Shown here: positions 10,676-20,756 of the stretch, in pieces
How the letters are laid out: each line of letters starts with the position of its first letter
Numbering within the stretch: position 1 is the first letter of the stretch
Assembly (NCBI GenBank): GCA_913063505.1
Contig: CAJXYT010000003.1
Span: 1-60,721, forward strand
Reading direction: 5' to 3'
From: an uncultured Gammaproteobacteria bacterium
GTDB lineage: Bacteria > Pseudomonadota > Gammaproteobacteria > Steroidobacterales > Woeseiaceae
DNA: 60,721 bases
Notes under the pieces: model-generated
Told to the model about the DNA's origin: nothing
Seen by the model: only the letters and a program-made list of their open reading frames with translations
Database searches by the model: none
Made by a program: the position numbers and the translations under genes

Positions 10676-11019
10676 CTATGCTGCTTCCGACCAGATTGCG
10701 TATTCAGTTCCGGTCGGATCGGTGAAATGAAATCTTCGGCCGCCCGGAAATGGGAAAATAGGCTCAGATATTGTCGCTCCGAGCGCCTAGGCGTGATCAA
10801 ATTCACGCTCAAGGTCTGTGCTGAAAAATACTACCAATACGCCAGTCGCTGGCGCTGCCTCGACTGACCGACGAAATCCGCGATCCATTTGGCTGTCGTT
10901 AAAACTCATATAGTCATCGCCCCACGCCTGAAGCTACCAGCCGAACAGGGCTGAGAAAAATCACGCGCCTTACCGAGATCTATAACGGGAATCTCGACGT
11001 AGTCAATTCTGTTTTCCAA
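10676..11019 (-). pseudogene. VOC (glyoxalase/bleomycin-resistance) family pseudogene
   Basis: Not in the ORF track. Reverse-strand translation gives ENRIDYVEIPVIDLGKARDF. After a one-base frameshift near 10961 it continues SALFGW (TAG) LQAWGDDYMSFNDSQ and VLVVFFSTDLEREFDHA (TAG) ALGATI...FPFPGG, then RFHFTDPTGTEYAIWSE and a stop. This is a complete small VOC-fold protein carrying one frameshift and two in-frame TAG codons; the expected ATG is TTG. VOC proteins are metal-dependent enzymes or resistance proteins; the substrate is unknown. The 145 bp upstream contain no ORF I can assign. Confidence 0.85.
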
Positions 11020-11166
11020 TCTTATAGCTATATCTCTTTCTACGGCTCTTTTAATCTCAACAACGGACGCTCAGCATTGATAATGCATAGTCCCAAAATC
11101 ACCGTTTATCTCGTAGCGCCCATCGTCATGTCCTCGCATACCCGACGGCCACTTAGTACTTTCCAC

Positions 11167-11499
11167 CTAACTGTTCATCGCTTTCGAGAGTGTTTTCTTA
11201 GCTACTTTGAGGTCCAACTTCGTCGCGGCGTTGCTAGCTTCAACATCACGCAATGCCGCCAACGCAACTTCTACGTCTGTCCCGGCCAGCCAAGCCACGA
11301 CCTGGCTAAGCTTGTCGGCATCGTCATCAACTACGGCCGTGCCGTCACCGTCGAGAGCGGCAACGCGATGCTTGCAGAGGTTGCCAAACGTTCCTGCGGG
11401 ACAGTTGCACAACGCAGTGAGACTGGCACCATCCTTGATGAACGTGAGCTCGTACGGATTCGCTGACGATCCCTTTACTAACAATGTAAGTTCTTCCAT
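11167..11499 (-). CDS. Small SWIM-type zinc-finger protein
   Basis: 110 aa. The motif CNCPAGTFGNLCKH (about residues 31-44) fits the SWIM zinc finger C-x-C-x(n)-C-x-H. The remaining about 65 residues are charged and probably helical. SWIM domains bind nucleic acid or protein; here there is no helicase or transposase domain attached. The ATG lies 6 bp after the trpS stop, so it is the last gene of a ggt-trpS-SWIM transcript. The function is unknown. Confidence 0.75.
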   Translation of the reverse strand: MEELTLLVKGSSANPYELTFIKDGASLTALCNCPAGTFGNLCKHRVAALDGDGTAVVDDDADKLSQVVAWLAGTDVEVALAALRDVEASNAATKLDLKVAKKTLSKAMNS

Positions 11500-11505
11500 T
11501 GCTTT

Positions 11506-12516
11506 CTATCCCAGTTTTCTAATTCCGATCGCGCCGCGAATCTGGTCCATATACGGCACTGAGACTTCTCGTGCACGTACGGCGCCCTTTCGAAGCTCCG
11601 CTTCGATAATCGAAGGATCTGCTATTAATCGATCATACTCGGCACGCGCTGGACCTATGTGATCGTTAATGTACTCGAATAACTGCTGCTTCATAGCACC
11701 CCAGCCGATGCCTTCAGCATATTGCTTCTCGATAGCCGCCGTTTCTTCCGGCGTCGCGAAAGCTTTGTACATATCGTAGAGCGTGTTGCCCTCTATATCC
11801 TTAGCTTCACCTGGCTCCAGAGAGTTTGTCTTGATTTTCATTATGAGCTTTCGAAACTTTTTTTCCGGCGCGAACAAAGGGACAGTATTGTTATAGCTCT
11901 TCGACATCTTACGGCCGTCTAGTCCCGCCAAAACAGCTGTGTGCTCATCAATAAGGGGTTCGGGTAACACGAGCACATCACCGTAGTGATAATTGAAGCG
12001 CTGCGCGATGTCTCGTGCCATTTCGACGTGCTGCTTCTGATCTCGACCAACAGGCACTTTCGTTGCTTTGAACATCAGAATATCAGCCGCCATCAGTATC
12101 GGATAGCTGTAAAGCGCCATCGTGATGCCTTTGTCCGGATCTTTATTGCCGCCGTCAACATTAGACTGCACCGCGGCCTTGTAGGAATGCGCGCGATTCA
12201 TCAGGCCCTTCGCCGTCATGCTGGTCAGTATCCAGGTTAGCTCGGGGATTTCTGGAATATCCGATTGCCGGTAGAACACGGAATTATTAGTATCCATGCC
12301 GAGCGCCAACCATGCGGCGGCTATTTCCAGCGTCGACTGACTTATTTTGTCGGGGTCTTCATTCTTGGCCAGCGCGTGAAAATCGGCTAGGAAGTAGTAA
12401 TTCTTCTTGTTCGCATCCTTGCTCGCCACGACGCTCGGGCGAATTGCTCCAACGTAATTGCCGATGTGCGGAATGCCCGTCGTGGTGATACCTGTCAGGT
12501 ATATTTCTTGCGTCAT
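11506..12516 (-). CDS. trpS: Tryptophanyl-tRNA synthetase
   Basis: 336 aa class Ic synthetase, typical length. It charges tRNA-Trp. The HIGH-equivalent GIPHIGN is at residues 14-20 and KMSKS at 203-207, both intact. The start MTQEIYLTGITTTG lies 3 bp from the ggt stop. Its substrate tRNA-Trp gene is in the same window at 46331. Confidence 0.97.
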   Translation of the reverse strand: MTQEIYLTGITTTGIPHIGNYVGAIRPSVVASKDANKKNYYFLADFHALAKNEDPDKISQSTLEIAAAWLALGMDTNNSVFYRQSDIPEIPELTWILTSMTAKGLMNRAHSYKAAVQSNVDGGNKDPDKGITMALYSYPILMAADILMFKATKVPVGRDQKQHVEMARDIAQRFNYHYGDVLVLPEPLIDEHTAVLAGLDGRKMSKSYNNTVPLFAPEKKFRKLIMKIKTNSLEPGEAKDIEGNTLYDMYKAFATPEETAAIEKQYAEGIGWGAMKQQLFEYINDHIGPARAEYDRLIADPSIIEAELRKGAVRAREVSVPYMDQIRGAIGIRKLG

Positions 12517-12519
12517 TAA

Positions 12520-14235
12520 TTAGTAACCTGCTGCCTGTCCATCTTTCCTGACTTCCGAGGCGCCGTAATAAACGCCCTGCTCTTTGTCCCACATAATGGC
12601 CTGATAGCCGCCAAAACTTCCATCGCTGTCGCCCAGCATGTGTCCCACTGCCTCAAGTTTAGTACGAGTTTCGGCACTGAATGCAGACTCCAGATGCACC
12701 ACACCACCATCCGCCATTGTTGTGCCGGTTGGTTGGGACGATCCAGTGTGATTGATTCGTGCCGCGTCACCGGCCTCCTGCAAGTTCATCCCAAAGTCGA
12801 TCATATTGATCACGATCTGAGCATGCCCCTGGGGTTGCATAGATCCACCCATGAGTCCGAAGCTCATGAGTGGTTCACCATCTTTCATGACGAACGCAGG
12901 AATGATCGTATGAAAGGGGCGTTTGCCGCCCGCAACAACATTCGCGTGACCGGCATCCAATGCAAACACCTCGGCGCGATCCTGCAAGACGAAGCCTAGG
13001 TCGCCCGGCGTCATTCCAGATCCCATACCTCGATAATTACTCTGAATTAGTGACACCATATTGCCGCTCGCATCTGCGACAGTAAGGTAAATCGTGTCTC
13101 CGGATTCGAGCTTGGCATCCCCTGCGGGCAGGGATGTAGAGGCCTCGTCGGCCTTTATTAGGTCGCGCCTTACATTCGCATAACTCTTTGATATCAAGGT
13201 TTCAACCGGTACGTCGACAAAATCCATGTCCGCGTAGTATTTCGCTCGGTCTTCGAATGCCAGTTTCTTCGCTTCAACGAACGTATGAATATATTCGGCG
13301 CTACCAAATCCCATCGCCGCAATATCAAATCCCTCAAGGACATTAAGTATCTGTAATGCCGCTATTCCCTGCCCATTCGGTGGCAGCTCATACACATCCC
13401 AACCACGATAGTTTGTGGAAACAGGTGTCACCCACTCAGACTCGTGCGTGGCCAGGTCGTCGTAATTTAGTAATCCGCCCTGCTCGGCCATATAAGCGTC
13501 TATTCTCTTCGCGATATCGCCTTTATAGAACTCGTCCCTGCCTTTTTCAGCGATGGCTGTCAGCGTATTTGCCAGGCGAGGATTCTTGAACATCTCGCCT
13601 TTCTTAGGAACATCGCCGCCCGGCATATACGTCTCAGCGAATCCTGGGAAATGACCGAGTAGCGCCTTGTTCGATTGCAGGTAATACGCGATAACTTCGG
13701 AAACTGGAAAGCCTTCGCGTGCATATGCGATCGTCGGTGCCAGTATTTCTGCCATATCCAGTCGTCCGTAGCGGCCATGCAGTTCGAACCAGCCATCGAC
13801 GGTCCCTGGGACGCTTACGGGCAATGGCCCAAATGATGGGATAACATCGATGCCGCGTTCCTGGAAGTACTCAAGTGTCATTGCTTTTGGGGCGCGCCCT
13901 GAGGCATTCAGCCCAACAAGCTCCTTTTTCTCGGCGTCCCAGACGATGGCAAATAGATCGCCACCAATGCCATTACCGGTCGGCTCCATCAAACCCAAGG
14001 CCGCGTTCGCCGCGATCGCCGCATCTACAGCGCTTCCGCCAGCTTTTAGAATATCGAGAGCGATCTGAGTCGCCAGTGGCTGGCTGGTGGCCGCCATGCC
14101 GTGCGGAGCGATAACCTCGGACCGAGACGCATGATGATGTCCGGCAATCCTGTCATATCCTAGGTTAGGTGCCGCCATGACAGTAACTCCGGAGACCAGA
14201 AATGCGAAACTTATTATCCATTTTGAGTATTTCAT
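12520..14235 (-). CDS. ggt: Gamma-glutamyltransferase (glutathione hydrolase), periplasmic
   Basis: 571 aa precursor with an N-terminal signal peptide of about 21 residues (KYSKWIISFAFLVSGVTVMA). GGT autocleaves before a Thr to give large and small subunits and hydrolyses or transfers the gamma-glutamyl group of glutathione. The catalytic Thr is probably T381 in GDTIYLTVAD, by position relative to the family's TTHYSVVD. The small-subunit SGMTPGDLGF segment follows. The downstream spacing to trpS is only 3 bp, an unusual partner for a periplasmic enzyme. Confidence 0.93.
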   Translation of the reverse strand: MKYSKWIISFAFLVSGVTVMAAPNLGYDRIAGHHHASRSEVIAPHGMAATSQPLATQIALDILKAGGSAVDAAIAANAALGLMEPTGNGIGGDLFAIVWDAEKKELVGLNASGRAPKAMTLEYFQERGIDVIPSFGPLPVSVPGTVDGWFELHGRYGRLDMAEILAPTIAYAREGFPVSEVIAYYLQSNKALLGHFPGFAETYMPGGDVPKKGEMFKNPRLANTLTAIAEKGRDEFYKGDIAKRIDAYMAEQGGLLNYDDLATHESEWVTPVSTNYRGWDVYELPPNGQGIAALQILNVLEGFDIAAMGFGSAEYIHTFVEAKKLAFEDRAKYYADMDFVDVPVETLISKSYANVRRDLIKADEASTSLPAGDAKLESGDTIYLTVADASGNMVSLIQSNYRGMGSGMTPGDLGFVLQDRAEVFALDAGHANVVAGGKRPFHTIIPAFVMKDGEPLMSFGLMGGSMQPQGHAQIVINMIDFGMNLQEAGDAARINHTGSSQPTGTTMADGGVVHLESAFSAETRTKLEAVGHMLGDSDGSFGGYQAIMWDKEQGVYYGASEVRKDGQAAGY

Positions 14236-14457
14236 TCCTTACTCCGTGATCGGAAGGACGGCGAACCTGCCTTCTCACAACCACATATGATGTCACTCGC
14301 TGCCTCCGGCGGCAACAGGATATGATTTGAATATGTCATTAACATAATTTTTGAGAATCTTTACGGCACGCCAGCTGAAAAATTTTTAAATGACAATCGA
14401 TTAACTGACTATATCCATTTAGTGAAACTCGAATAGGGGATAACATTCGAGCATTTA

Positions 14458-15300
14458 TTAACCATCAGGAAGATTTGACTCGCGACGCTTTTGCTCAGCT
14501 TTGAGTTTAGCTTTTACCTTAGCGCCCTTGCGCTCAAGGAAGGGTCGCACGAATTCACCAAACCCCGGAAACAAATATATAAAAGTCGTGAGGAATCCAC
14601 TGAATTTTGGTATCGACTGCTCACGAAACTGGTTACTACAGATATCCAATATTGCCTGGGCTACTTCATCCGCCATACTGATCGGTTGCGAAAACGTCAA
14701 ATCGGAATTCGCGTCTATGTCAACCATAATAAACCCGGTATCAATCGGGCCTGGAGATACTACCGCCAGCTTAATATTACTATTGGCAAGTTCAGTGCCT
14801 AGTGCATAAGTGAAGGATCGCAGACCCGCTTTGCTTGCAGCATACCCAGCACTTCCAGGAATCGGCACACGGCCTGCCAACGATCCAACATTAATGATCG
14901 CTCCTCCACCTACCTCTCGAAAATACGGTAGCGCTAGACGAGACAACACGAGAGGTGCCTTTAGATTAACATCGATCATCTTGCCAAGATCGCTGACGTC
15001 AATATCTTCAACAAGACCGCGGCTGTGAAATCCCGCATTATTAACTAGTACATCGATTCGTCCGAACTCAAATACTGTTTTCTTAAAAAGATCGTCGCAT
15101 GCCGCAGCATCCGATACATCCATCGCGAACACCTCGACCTTTGTTTTAGATCGCAGCTCTTCAGCTATGGCGTCGAGATTTTTCTTATTTCGTGCGACCA
15201 GCATCAGGTTCGCCCCGACCTCAGCGAACATGCGTGCTGTAGCAGCGCCAACACCTTCGGATCCGCCCGTGATAATTACTGTCTTGTTGTTAAATATCAT
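14458..15300 (-). CDS. Short-chain dehydrogenase/reductase, 3-ketosphinganine-reductase-like
   Basis: 280 aa from the ATG at 15300; the track starts 11 codons earlier, but the Rossmann fold begins right after this Met (MIFNNKTVIITGGSEGVG). The NAD(P)-binding GGSEGVG is at 12-18. The catalytic triad is S140 (NVGSLAG), Y153 and K157 (YAASK). The basic, hydrophobic C-terminal tail (LTTFIYLFPGFGEF... then many Lys/Arg) resembles the membrane-associated tail of 3-ketodihydrosphingosine-reductase-like SDRs. The substrate is inferred only. It is the first gene beyond the terminator of the ribosomal block. Confidence 0.8.
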   Translation of the reverse strand: MIFNNKTVIITGGSEGVGAATARMFAEVGANLMLVARNKKNLDAIAEELRSKTKVEVFAMDVSDAAACDDLFKKTVFEFGRIDVLVNNAGFHSRGLVEDIDVSDLGKMIDVNLKAPLVLSRLALPYFREVGGGAIINVGSLAGRVPIPGSAGYAASKAGLRSFTYALGTELANSNIKLAVVSPGPIDTGFIMVDIDANSDLTFSQPISMADEVAQAILDICSNQFREQSIPKFSGFLTTFIYLFPGFGEFVRPFLERKGAKVKAKLKAEQKRRESNLPDG

Positions 15301-15373
15301 TGAACAAATAATATCACTGTAGAAGTAGCACAACGAGCGATCAAAAGCCGATATAACCCTTAATCTTCTTCCG

Positions 15374-15508
15374 CTAGCTCAAGGCCCAGCCGTAGACGTC
15401 GAGCTGATCCAGATCCAATACGGCCGCCGGATCGAAAAATTCCTTATTCAATATGACGCAATCATCAAAGGCTTTTTCGCTAATGGGCCTGCCTCTATTT
15501 TGGGCCAT
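15374..15508 (-). CDS. Possible 44-aa acidic small protein or gene remnant
   Basis: An ORF below the track limit lies on the minus strand (MAQNRGRPISEKAFDDCVI...LDQLDVYGWALS). It is acidic with no signal peptide. I see no clear ribosome binding site and recognise no family. It could be a real small protein or the end of a decayed gene. It occupies the otherwise empty stretch between the SDR gene and the rplQ terminator. Confidence 0.25.
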   Translation of the reverse strand: MAQNRGRPISEKAFDDCVILNKEFFDPAAVLDLDQLDVYGWALS

Positions 15509-15621
15509 ATCGATAACTTTAGAAGTGTCAGCTGAGGATCACTGTGATTCCACTCATAGTTATGAAATTTACTATTTCTTTAAATTTCAAGTTGTTACTG
15601 ATACACCGTGACGGCGAACAC

Positions 15622-15651
15622 AAAAAAGCCGGGCAATACCCGGCTTTTTTT
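15622..15651 (-). terminator. Rho-independent terminator of the alpha operon
   Basis: GCCGGG and CCCGGC flank a CAATA loop, with A6 on one side and T6 on the other. In minus-strand orientation this is a GC stem followed by a T-run, 25 bp beyond the rplQ stop. The A/T symmetry lets it work from both sides. It closes the ribosomal block. Confidence 0.93.
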
Positions 15652-15675
15652 ATACGGCTAAGGCGTCGAATTTAA

Positions 15676-16059
15676 CTAGTCTTCGGCGACAACTTCTTCT
15701 GCAGCCTGATCCGTCAGCATAACAATCGCCATTGGCGCATTGTCACCCGGACGTGGTCCAGCCTTAAAGATGCGAAGGTAGCCACCGGGACGGTCTTTAC
15801 AGCGTGGACCAATCTCTGTGAACAACTTGGCAACGACTTCTTTGTCACGAAGGCGATTAAAAGCCAAGCGTCGATGTGCAACGCTGTCTTCTTTCGCAAG
15901 CGTAATTAGAGGTTCAACGACACGACGCAGTTCTTTTGCTTTCGGTAAAGTCGTACGAATCGTCTCGTGCTTAATCATCGATGCCGCCATGTTACGAAAC
16001 ATTGCTTTGCGATGTGAGCTGTTACGACCCAGTTTACGACCGGATTTTCTATGGCGCAT
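15676..16059 (-). CDS. rplQ: 50S ribosomal protein L17
   Basis: 127 aa. L17 binds 23S rRNA on the solvent side near the exit tunnel. The start [17 protein letters not shown] is the family N-terminus. The Ala/Glu-rich C-terminus ([12 protein letters not shown]) is a short extension. It is the last gene of the alpha operon, 50 bp after rpoA and just before the terminator. Confidence 0.98.
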   Translation of the reverse strand: MRHRKSGRKLGRNSSHRKAMFRNMAASMIKHETIRTTLPKAKELRRVVEPLITLAKEDSVAHRRLAFNRLRDKEVVAKLFTEIGPRCKDRPGGYLRIFKAGPRPGDNAPMAIVMLTDQAAEEVVAED

Positions 16060-16109
16060 TTTGCTTTCCTAGTATTCTTTATTTACAACACGAGCTATCC
16101 CGAGCTGTT

Positions 16110-17111
16110 TTATATCACGAGTTCGTGCTCGGGACGCAGCTTCGCTGGCGGCCAGTTATCCAGGTGCATACCCAGACCCAGACCGTGGCCTTCCAAGACT
16201 TCCTTAATCTCTGTCAAAGATTTCTTACCAAGATTCGGTGTGCGAAGAAGCTCAACCTCGGTACGCTGTACAAGATCACCGATGTACATGATGTTTTCCG
16301 CCTTGAGGCAATTCGCCGAACGGACTGTAAGCTCAAGCTCGTCAACCGGACGCAGCAAAATAGGATCAATCTGATCCTCAGCCTGCGCACCAACACCTTC
16401 TTCTTGACCCTGCAGGTCAACAAAGACAGATAATTGATCTTTCAGAATGCTGCCCGCACGGCGAATAGCTTCTTCTGGATCGATTGTTCCGTTGGTCTCG
16501 ATCTCGATAAGCAACTTATCAAGATCAGTACGCTGTTCAACACGCGCTGCCTCAACGTTGTACGTTACGCGAACAACCGGGCTGAATGACGCGTCGAGTT
16601 GCAGACGACCGATAGGGCCATCTTCTTCTTCGAATGACGGACGCTGTGTAGCCGGACGATAACCACGACCGCGCTCGACTTGCAGAATCATGTTCAACTC
16701 GCCCGCTTTGGTCAGGTTCGCAATGACCAATTCAGGGTTCATAACTTCAACGTCATGATCGAGCTGTATATCTCCAGCCGTTACCGGACCGGGACCTTTT
16801 TTCGAAATGCGTAGCTCGGCAGTGTCACGAGTATTCATCGTAACGGCAACCTGTTTCAGGTTAAGAAGGATATCAACGACATCTTCCTGTACGCCTTCAA
16901 TACTAGTGTACTCGTGCAGCACGCCTTCGATTTCGGCTTCTGTAATTGCAGCACCTGGCATCGACGACAGCAAAATACGACGTAGTGCGTTGCCAAGCGT
17001 GTGACCGAAACCGCGTTCGAACGGCTCAATCGTAACTGTGGCTTGCTCGTCATTGACCGGCGATACCTTCACAACGCGCGGCTTCAAAAATTCATGTACT
17101 GATTCCTGCAT
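16110..17111 (-). CDS. rpoA: RNA polymerase alpha subunit
   Basis: 333 aa. The N-terminal domain (about 1-235) dimerises and seeds core assembly ([18 protein letters not shown]). After a flexible linker the C-terminal domain (about 250-333) carries the UP-element and activator-binding surface ([30 protein letters not shown]). It is flanked by rpsD and rplQ as in the alpha operon, with a 20-bp gap from rpsD. Confidence 0.98.
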   Translation of the reverse strand: MQESVHEFLKPRVVKVSPVNDEQATVTIEPFERGFGHTLGNALRRILLSSMPGAAITEAEIEGVLHEYTSIEGVQEDVVDILLNLKQVAVTMNTRDTAELRISKKGPGPVTAGDIQLDHDVEVMNPELVIANLTKAGELNMILQVERGRGYRPATQRPSFEEEDGPIGRLQLDASFSPVVRVTYNVEAARVEQRTDLDKLLIEIETNGTIDPEEAIRRAGSILKDQLSVFVDLQGQEEGVGAQAEDQIDPILLRPVDELELTVRSANCLKAENIMYIGDLVQRTEVELLRTPNLGKKSLTEIKEVLEGHGLGLGMHLDNWPPAKLRPEHELVI

Positions 17112-17131
17112 GGGAAAATACCCTCCTGGGG

Positions 17132-17752
17132 CTACTTCGAGTACAACTCGACGACTAGGTTTTCGTTGATATCAGGGAGAATGTCTTCCCGATCCGGCAA
17201 CGACGTCAAAACACCCGCCATCTTCTTCGTGTCAACATTGACCCAATCGGGCAAGCCAACTTGTCCTGCAATCTCAAGTGCGCTCTGAATGCGAAGTTGC
17301 TTTTTCGCCTTCTCACGAATAATTACCGCATCGCCTGCCTTGAGCTGAGCGGACGGAATATTAACGACTTTGCCGTTAACTTCGATGCTCTTATGGCTCA
17401 CCAGCTGACGCGCTTCTGCGCGTGTTGACGCAAAGCCCATACGGTAAACAACGTTATCCAAGCGCCCTTCGAGAAAGCGCAGCAGGTTTTCACCCGTTGA
17501 GCCTTTCAGTTGAGCTGAACGCTTGTAGTAGTTGCGGAACTGTCTTTCGAGTACACCATACATTCGACGCAGTTTCTGCTTCTCTCTGAGTTGCAGTCCG
17601 TATTCCGACACGCGTGGGCGACGTTGAGCCGCACCGCCTGGAGGAACATCCAGCTTGCACTTTGATTCGAGCGGCCTGACGCCACTCTTCAGAAACAGAT
17701 CCGTGCCTTCGCGGCGGGACAGTTTACATGTTGGTCCTAGATATCTTGCCAT
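17132..17752 (-). CDS. rpsD: 30S ribosomal protein S4
   Basis: 206 aa. It is a primary 16S rRNA binder with an S4 RNA-binding domain in the second half ([20 protein letters not shown]). It starts [20 protein letters not shown]. In enterics S4 is the translational autorepressor of the alpha operon; the operon order is the same here, but I did not identify the rpsM-leader target structure. Confidence 0.98.
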   Translation of the reverse strand: MARYLGPTCKLSRREGTDLFLKSGVRPLESKCKLDVPPGGAAQRRPRVSEYGLQLREKQKLRRMYGVLERQFRNYYKRSAQLKGSTGENLLRFLEGRLDNVVYRMGFASTRAEARQLVSHKSIEVNGKVVNIPSAQLKAGDAVIIREKAKKQLRIQSALEIAGQVGLPDWVNVDTKKMAGVLTSLPDREDILPDINENLVVELYSK

Positions 17753-17762
17753 TATTCAGCCT

Positions 17763-18143
17763 CTACACGCGGCGCTTTTTAGGCGGGCGACAGCCATTGT
17801 GAGGAATCGGAGTGACATCCTCAATATTTTGAATACGGAATCCCAAAGCATTCAGAGCGCGTACTGCAGACTCACGCCCTGGACCGGGTCCACGAACACG
17901 CACGTCAACATTTTTTACGCCAAACTCGAGAGCCGCACGGCCCGCTTTGTCGGACGCAACCTGAGCTGCGAACGGGGTTGATTTACGAGATCCACGAAAA
18001 CCGCAACCGCCAGCCGTTGCCCATGAAAGCGCATTACCCTGACGATCGGTAATCGTGATGATCGTATTATTGAAGGACGCGTGAATGTGCGCAACGGCAT
18101 CAACCACGTGTTTTTTTACCTTCTTTTTCTTTACTTCAGCCAT
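17763..18143 (-). CDS. rpsK: 30S ribosomal protein S11
   Basis: 126 aa platform protein. The family core is [16 protein letters not shown], and the conserved C-terminus is [19 protein letters not shown] basic N-terminal tail (KKKKVKK) precedes the fold. It lies 10 bp upstream of rpsD. Confidence 0.98.
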   Translation of the reverse strand: MAEVKKKKVKKHVVDAVAHIHASFNNTIITITDRQGNALSWATAGGCGFRGSRKSTPFAAQVASDKAGRAALEFGVKNVDVRVRGPGPGRESAVRALNALGFRIQNIEDVTPIPHNGCRPPKKRRV

Positions 18144-18150
18144 CTAAGAC

Positions 18151-18507
18151 CTACCTCTTGATCGGACGGCGCGGACCTTTACGGGTTCGCGCGTTCGTAC
18201 GAGTGCGTTGGCCGCGTAGCGGCAAACCACGTCTATGACGGATACCACGGTAAGAACCGAGATCCATTAAACGCTTGATATTCATTGACGTCTCGCGACG
18301 TAAATCACCTTCCACCGTGAAGATTGCAACAGCTGATCTTAGCTTCGCAACTTCTGGCTCAGCCAGATCTTTTACTTTGATGTCCGGTGCAACACCGGCC
18401 GCCTCGCAAATTTGTTTTGCGCGCGTGTCACCAATACCAAAGATTGCCGTCAGTGCAATTACGACGTGCTTCGTTAACGGAATGTTTATGCCTGATATAC
18501 GTGCCAC
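18151..18507 (-). CDS. rpsM: 30S ribosomal protein S13
   Basis: 118 aa. A head protein contacting S19, the P-site tRNA and the B1 bridge. It starts [19 protein letters not shown], and its basic C-terminal tail is [20 protein letters not shown]. It is the first gene of the alpha group after rpmJ. Confidence 0.98.
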   Translation of the reverse strand: MARISGINIPLTKHVVIALTAIFGIGDTRAKQICEAAGVAPDIKVKDLAEPEVAKLRSAVAIFTVEGDLRRETSMNIKRLMDLGSYRGIRHRRGLPLRGQRTRTNARTRKGPRRPIKR

Positions 18508-18535
18508 TTAACCTATCCTTATCGATAAACCGGGA

Positions 18536-18652
18536 TTAACCCTGGCGCTGCTTGTGCCGTGCGTCGGTCTTACATACAACGCGTACGACACCTTTGCGGC
18601 GAACAATCTTACAGTTTCTGCAAATTTTCCTAACTGATGCTCGAACTTTCAT
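18536..18652 (-). CDS. rpmJ: 50S ribosomal protein L36 (zinc-ribbon form)
   Basis: 38 aa, missed by the ORF track. Reverse-strand reading gives [20 protein letters not shown]..., with Cys pairs C-x2-C (CRNC) and a later Cys-x(n)-His (VCKTDARH) that form the zinc ribbon. It lies between secY (26 bp upstream) and rpsM, the standard spc/alpha junction position. The zinc-binding form usually coexists with or is replaced by a Cys-less paralogue under zinc starvation; none is in this window. Confidence 0.96.
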   Translation of the reverse strand: MKVRASVRKICRNCKIVRRKGVVRVVCKTDARHKQRQG

Positions 18653-18678
18653 GAGCCCTCTCTATCACGCTGACCATA

Positions 18679-20052
18679 TCAGCGAGTTTGTCCACTTTTG
18701 TTTTTGCCATAATCACGCAGGTTGGCTTTCTGCATCATGCCATCGTACTGGTGACTCATCGCATGTGCTTGCAACTGTGACATAAAGTCCATCGTGACAA
18801 CGACCAGGATCAGCAGCGAGGTGCCACCAAAGCTAAACGGCATGCTCGGGTAGAACATGCGAACTATCTCAGGAAGCAGACATACACCAGCGATATAAAG
18901 CGCTCCCCAAAACGTCAGTCGAGTCAGAACTCGGTCAATGTATTCCGCCGTGTGTGCACCCGGCCGAATACCCGGCAGGAACGCACCACCCTTCTTCAGC
19001 TGATCAGCAGTCTCTTGCGAGTTGTACTGAAGCGCTGTGTAGAAGAAGCAGAAGAAAATAATCAAAGCTGCGTACAGCAAAACGTAAACAGGCTGACCGG
19101 GACCAAGATTGGCGCCAATCGTCTGTAATGCTCTTTGTACGATCGTTGCGCTTGAATCAGTAGCCTGACCAAAAAACTGTGCGATCGTCGCTGGGAACAT
19201 CAAAATACTAGACGCAAAGATCGGCGGAATAACGCCCGCCATATTAATTTTGAATGGTAGGTGCGTACTCTGCGCCTGCATCATCTTGCGGCCCTGCTGC
19301 CGTCGCGCATAATTTACTGTGATGCGCCGTTGCGCACGCTCCATGTAAACCACAAAAACAACCGCCGCGATGCCGCCAAGCAACATCAAAATAGCAAAAA
19401 TCGACTGCATCTCGCCGGTGCGAACCAGTTCCGCCGTGCCAGCAATAGCGCCGGGTAGTCCAGCTACAATTCCGGACAAAATAATCATCGAAATACCATT
19501 GCCGATACCACGTTCCGTGATTTGCTCACCCAACCACATAAGGAAGACCGTACCCGTAACCAGCGTAATACACGCCGTAATCAAGAATGATGGACCCGGA
19601 TTTACGACCAACCCTTGCTGACCCTGTAACCATGATGCCGCTGCTATGGACTGGAAACTCGCCAGAGCGACCGTACCGTAGCGCGTGTACTTCACTATCT
19701 GGCGACGACCACTCTCGCCATCTTTGCGAAGCTGATCGAGGCTAGGAACGATTCGACTCGCCATCTGCATAATAATGGATGACGAAATATACGGCACGAT
19801 ACCGAGCGCAAAAATACCAAATCGCGACAGCGCACCGCCAGAGAACAGATTGAACGTCGCCAGCAATCCGCCAGACTGCTGTTGGAAGAAGTCATTCAAC
19901 GCCACAGGATCGACGCCAGGCACCGGTATGTAGGTACCACAACGGTATACGATCAGCGCACCGATGAGAAACAGAAAGCGAATTCTTAGTTCGCCGTGTT
20001 TGCTCGCCTGCTGCGCAACATCTGCCGGATTTTGTGGAGGCTTCTTCGCCAT
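18679..20052 (-). CDS. secY: Protein translocase subunit SecY
   Basis: 457 aa, ten-helix inner-membrane channel of the Sec translocon, partnered with SecE (also in this window) and SecG. Recognisable parts are the TM1/plug region after [11 protein letters not shown], the cytoplasmic loop REIVP-equivalent [18 protein letters not shown], and a basic cytoplasmic C-terminus. It is co-transcribed with rplO upstream and rpmJ downstream. Confidence 0.98.
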   Translation of the reverse strand: MAKKPPQNPADVAQQASKHGELRIRFLFLIGALIVYRCGTYIPVPGVDPVALNDFFQQQSGGLLATFNLFSGGALSRFGIFALGIVPYISSSIIMQMASRIVPSLDQLRKDGESGRRQIVKYTRYGTVALASFQSIAAASWLQGQQGLVVNPGPSFLITACITLVTGTVFLMWLGEQITERGIGNGISMIILSGIVAGLPGAIAGTAELVRTGEMQSIFAILMLLGGIAAVVFVVYMERAQRRITVNYARRQQGRKMMQAQSTHLPFKINMAGVIPPIFASSILMFPATIAQFFGQATDSSATIVQRALQTIGANLGPGQPVYVLLYAALIIFFCFFYTALQYNSQETADQLKKGGAFLPGIRPGAHTAEYIDRVLTRLTFWGALYIAGVCLLPEIVRMFYPSMPFSFGGTSLLILVVVTMDFMSQLQAHAMSHQYDGMMQKANLRDYGKNKSGQTR

Positions 20053-20087
20053 ATTTAATACATTTGCGACTTAAAAGTCGCTCCTTA

Positions 20088-20522
20088 CTATTCTTCGATT
20101 GAACCGCCAGCTTTCTCGATCTCTTCACGGGCACCCTTGGTTACCTTAAGACCTCTCAGCTTGACTGCTTTTGTAACTTCACCAGACTTGATGACCTTAA
20201 CTTTAGTCACAAACGCCGGTACTAAATTCATTGCCTTCAGTACATCCATATCGATGACCTCAGCTGTTGGCAGATTGAGCTCATGTAATCGCAACTCAGC
20301 CGTGAGGCGGGCCATACGCGAGCGGAAACCCACTTTCGGCAAGCGGCGCTGCAAAGGCATTTGTCCGCCCTCGAATCCGACTTTGTGGAATCCGCCAGAA
20401 CGTGCTTTCTGGCCCTTAACGCCACGACCACTGGTCTTACCCTGCCCAGCAGAGTGACCACGGCCCTTACGCTTGCCTACTTTTTTTGCACCGGCACCCG
20501 GTGATAGATCGTTCAGACGCAT
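20088..20522 (-). CDS. rplO: 50S ribosomal protein L15
   Basis: 144 aa. The N-terminal Gly/Arg/Lys-rich extension ([18 protein letters not shown]) threads into 23S rRNA. A globular C-terminal half follows. It starts [14 protein letters not shown] and lies one base after the rpmD stop, so the two are probably translationally coupled. Confidence 0.97.
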   Translation of the reverse strand: MRLNDLSPGAGAKKVGKRKGRGHSAGQGKTSGRGVKGQKARSGGFHKVGFEGGQMPLQRRLPKVGFRSRMARLTAELRLHELNLPTAEVIDMDVLKAMNLVPAFVTKVKVIKSGEVTKAVKLRGLKVTKGAREEIEKAGGSIEE

Positions 20523-20523
20523 G

Positions 20524-20712
20524 TCAAGCTTCCTCTACCGAAACCATGTACGAAACACGATTAATCATGCCGCGATTCTCAGGAGTATCAAGGACCGTCA
20601 CTGTGTGGCGAATCCTTCTCAGGCCCAAGCCATCAATGCAGGCTCTGTGGCTTTTCAGCCGCCCGAACTTGCTTTTCAGCTGCGTGACTTTTAATTCTTT
20701 GGTCTTCGCCAT
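20524..20712 (-). CDS. rpmD: 50S ribosomal protein L30
   Basis: 62 aa, a short bacterial L30. The family core [20 protein letters not shown] is followed by the conserved [20 protein letters not shown]. It sits between rpsE and rplO. Confidence 0.96.
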   Translation of the reverse strand: MAKTKELKVTQLKSKFGRLKSHRACIDGLGLRRIRHTVTVLDTPENRGMINRVSYMVSVEEA

Positions 20713-20756
20713 GGTCTTGTCTCTTAAATTCTCTTTTCAATCATCCGCGCACTAAA

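Noticed and set aside
11020-11166. Minus-strand reading SGMRGHDDGRYEINGDFG upstream of the VOC pseudogene
   Set aside because: It looks like a possible gene tail but is too short to assign to any family and has no start codon context.
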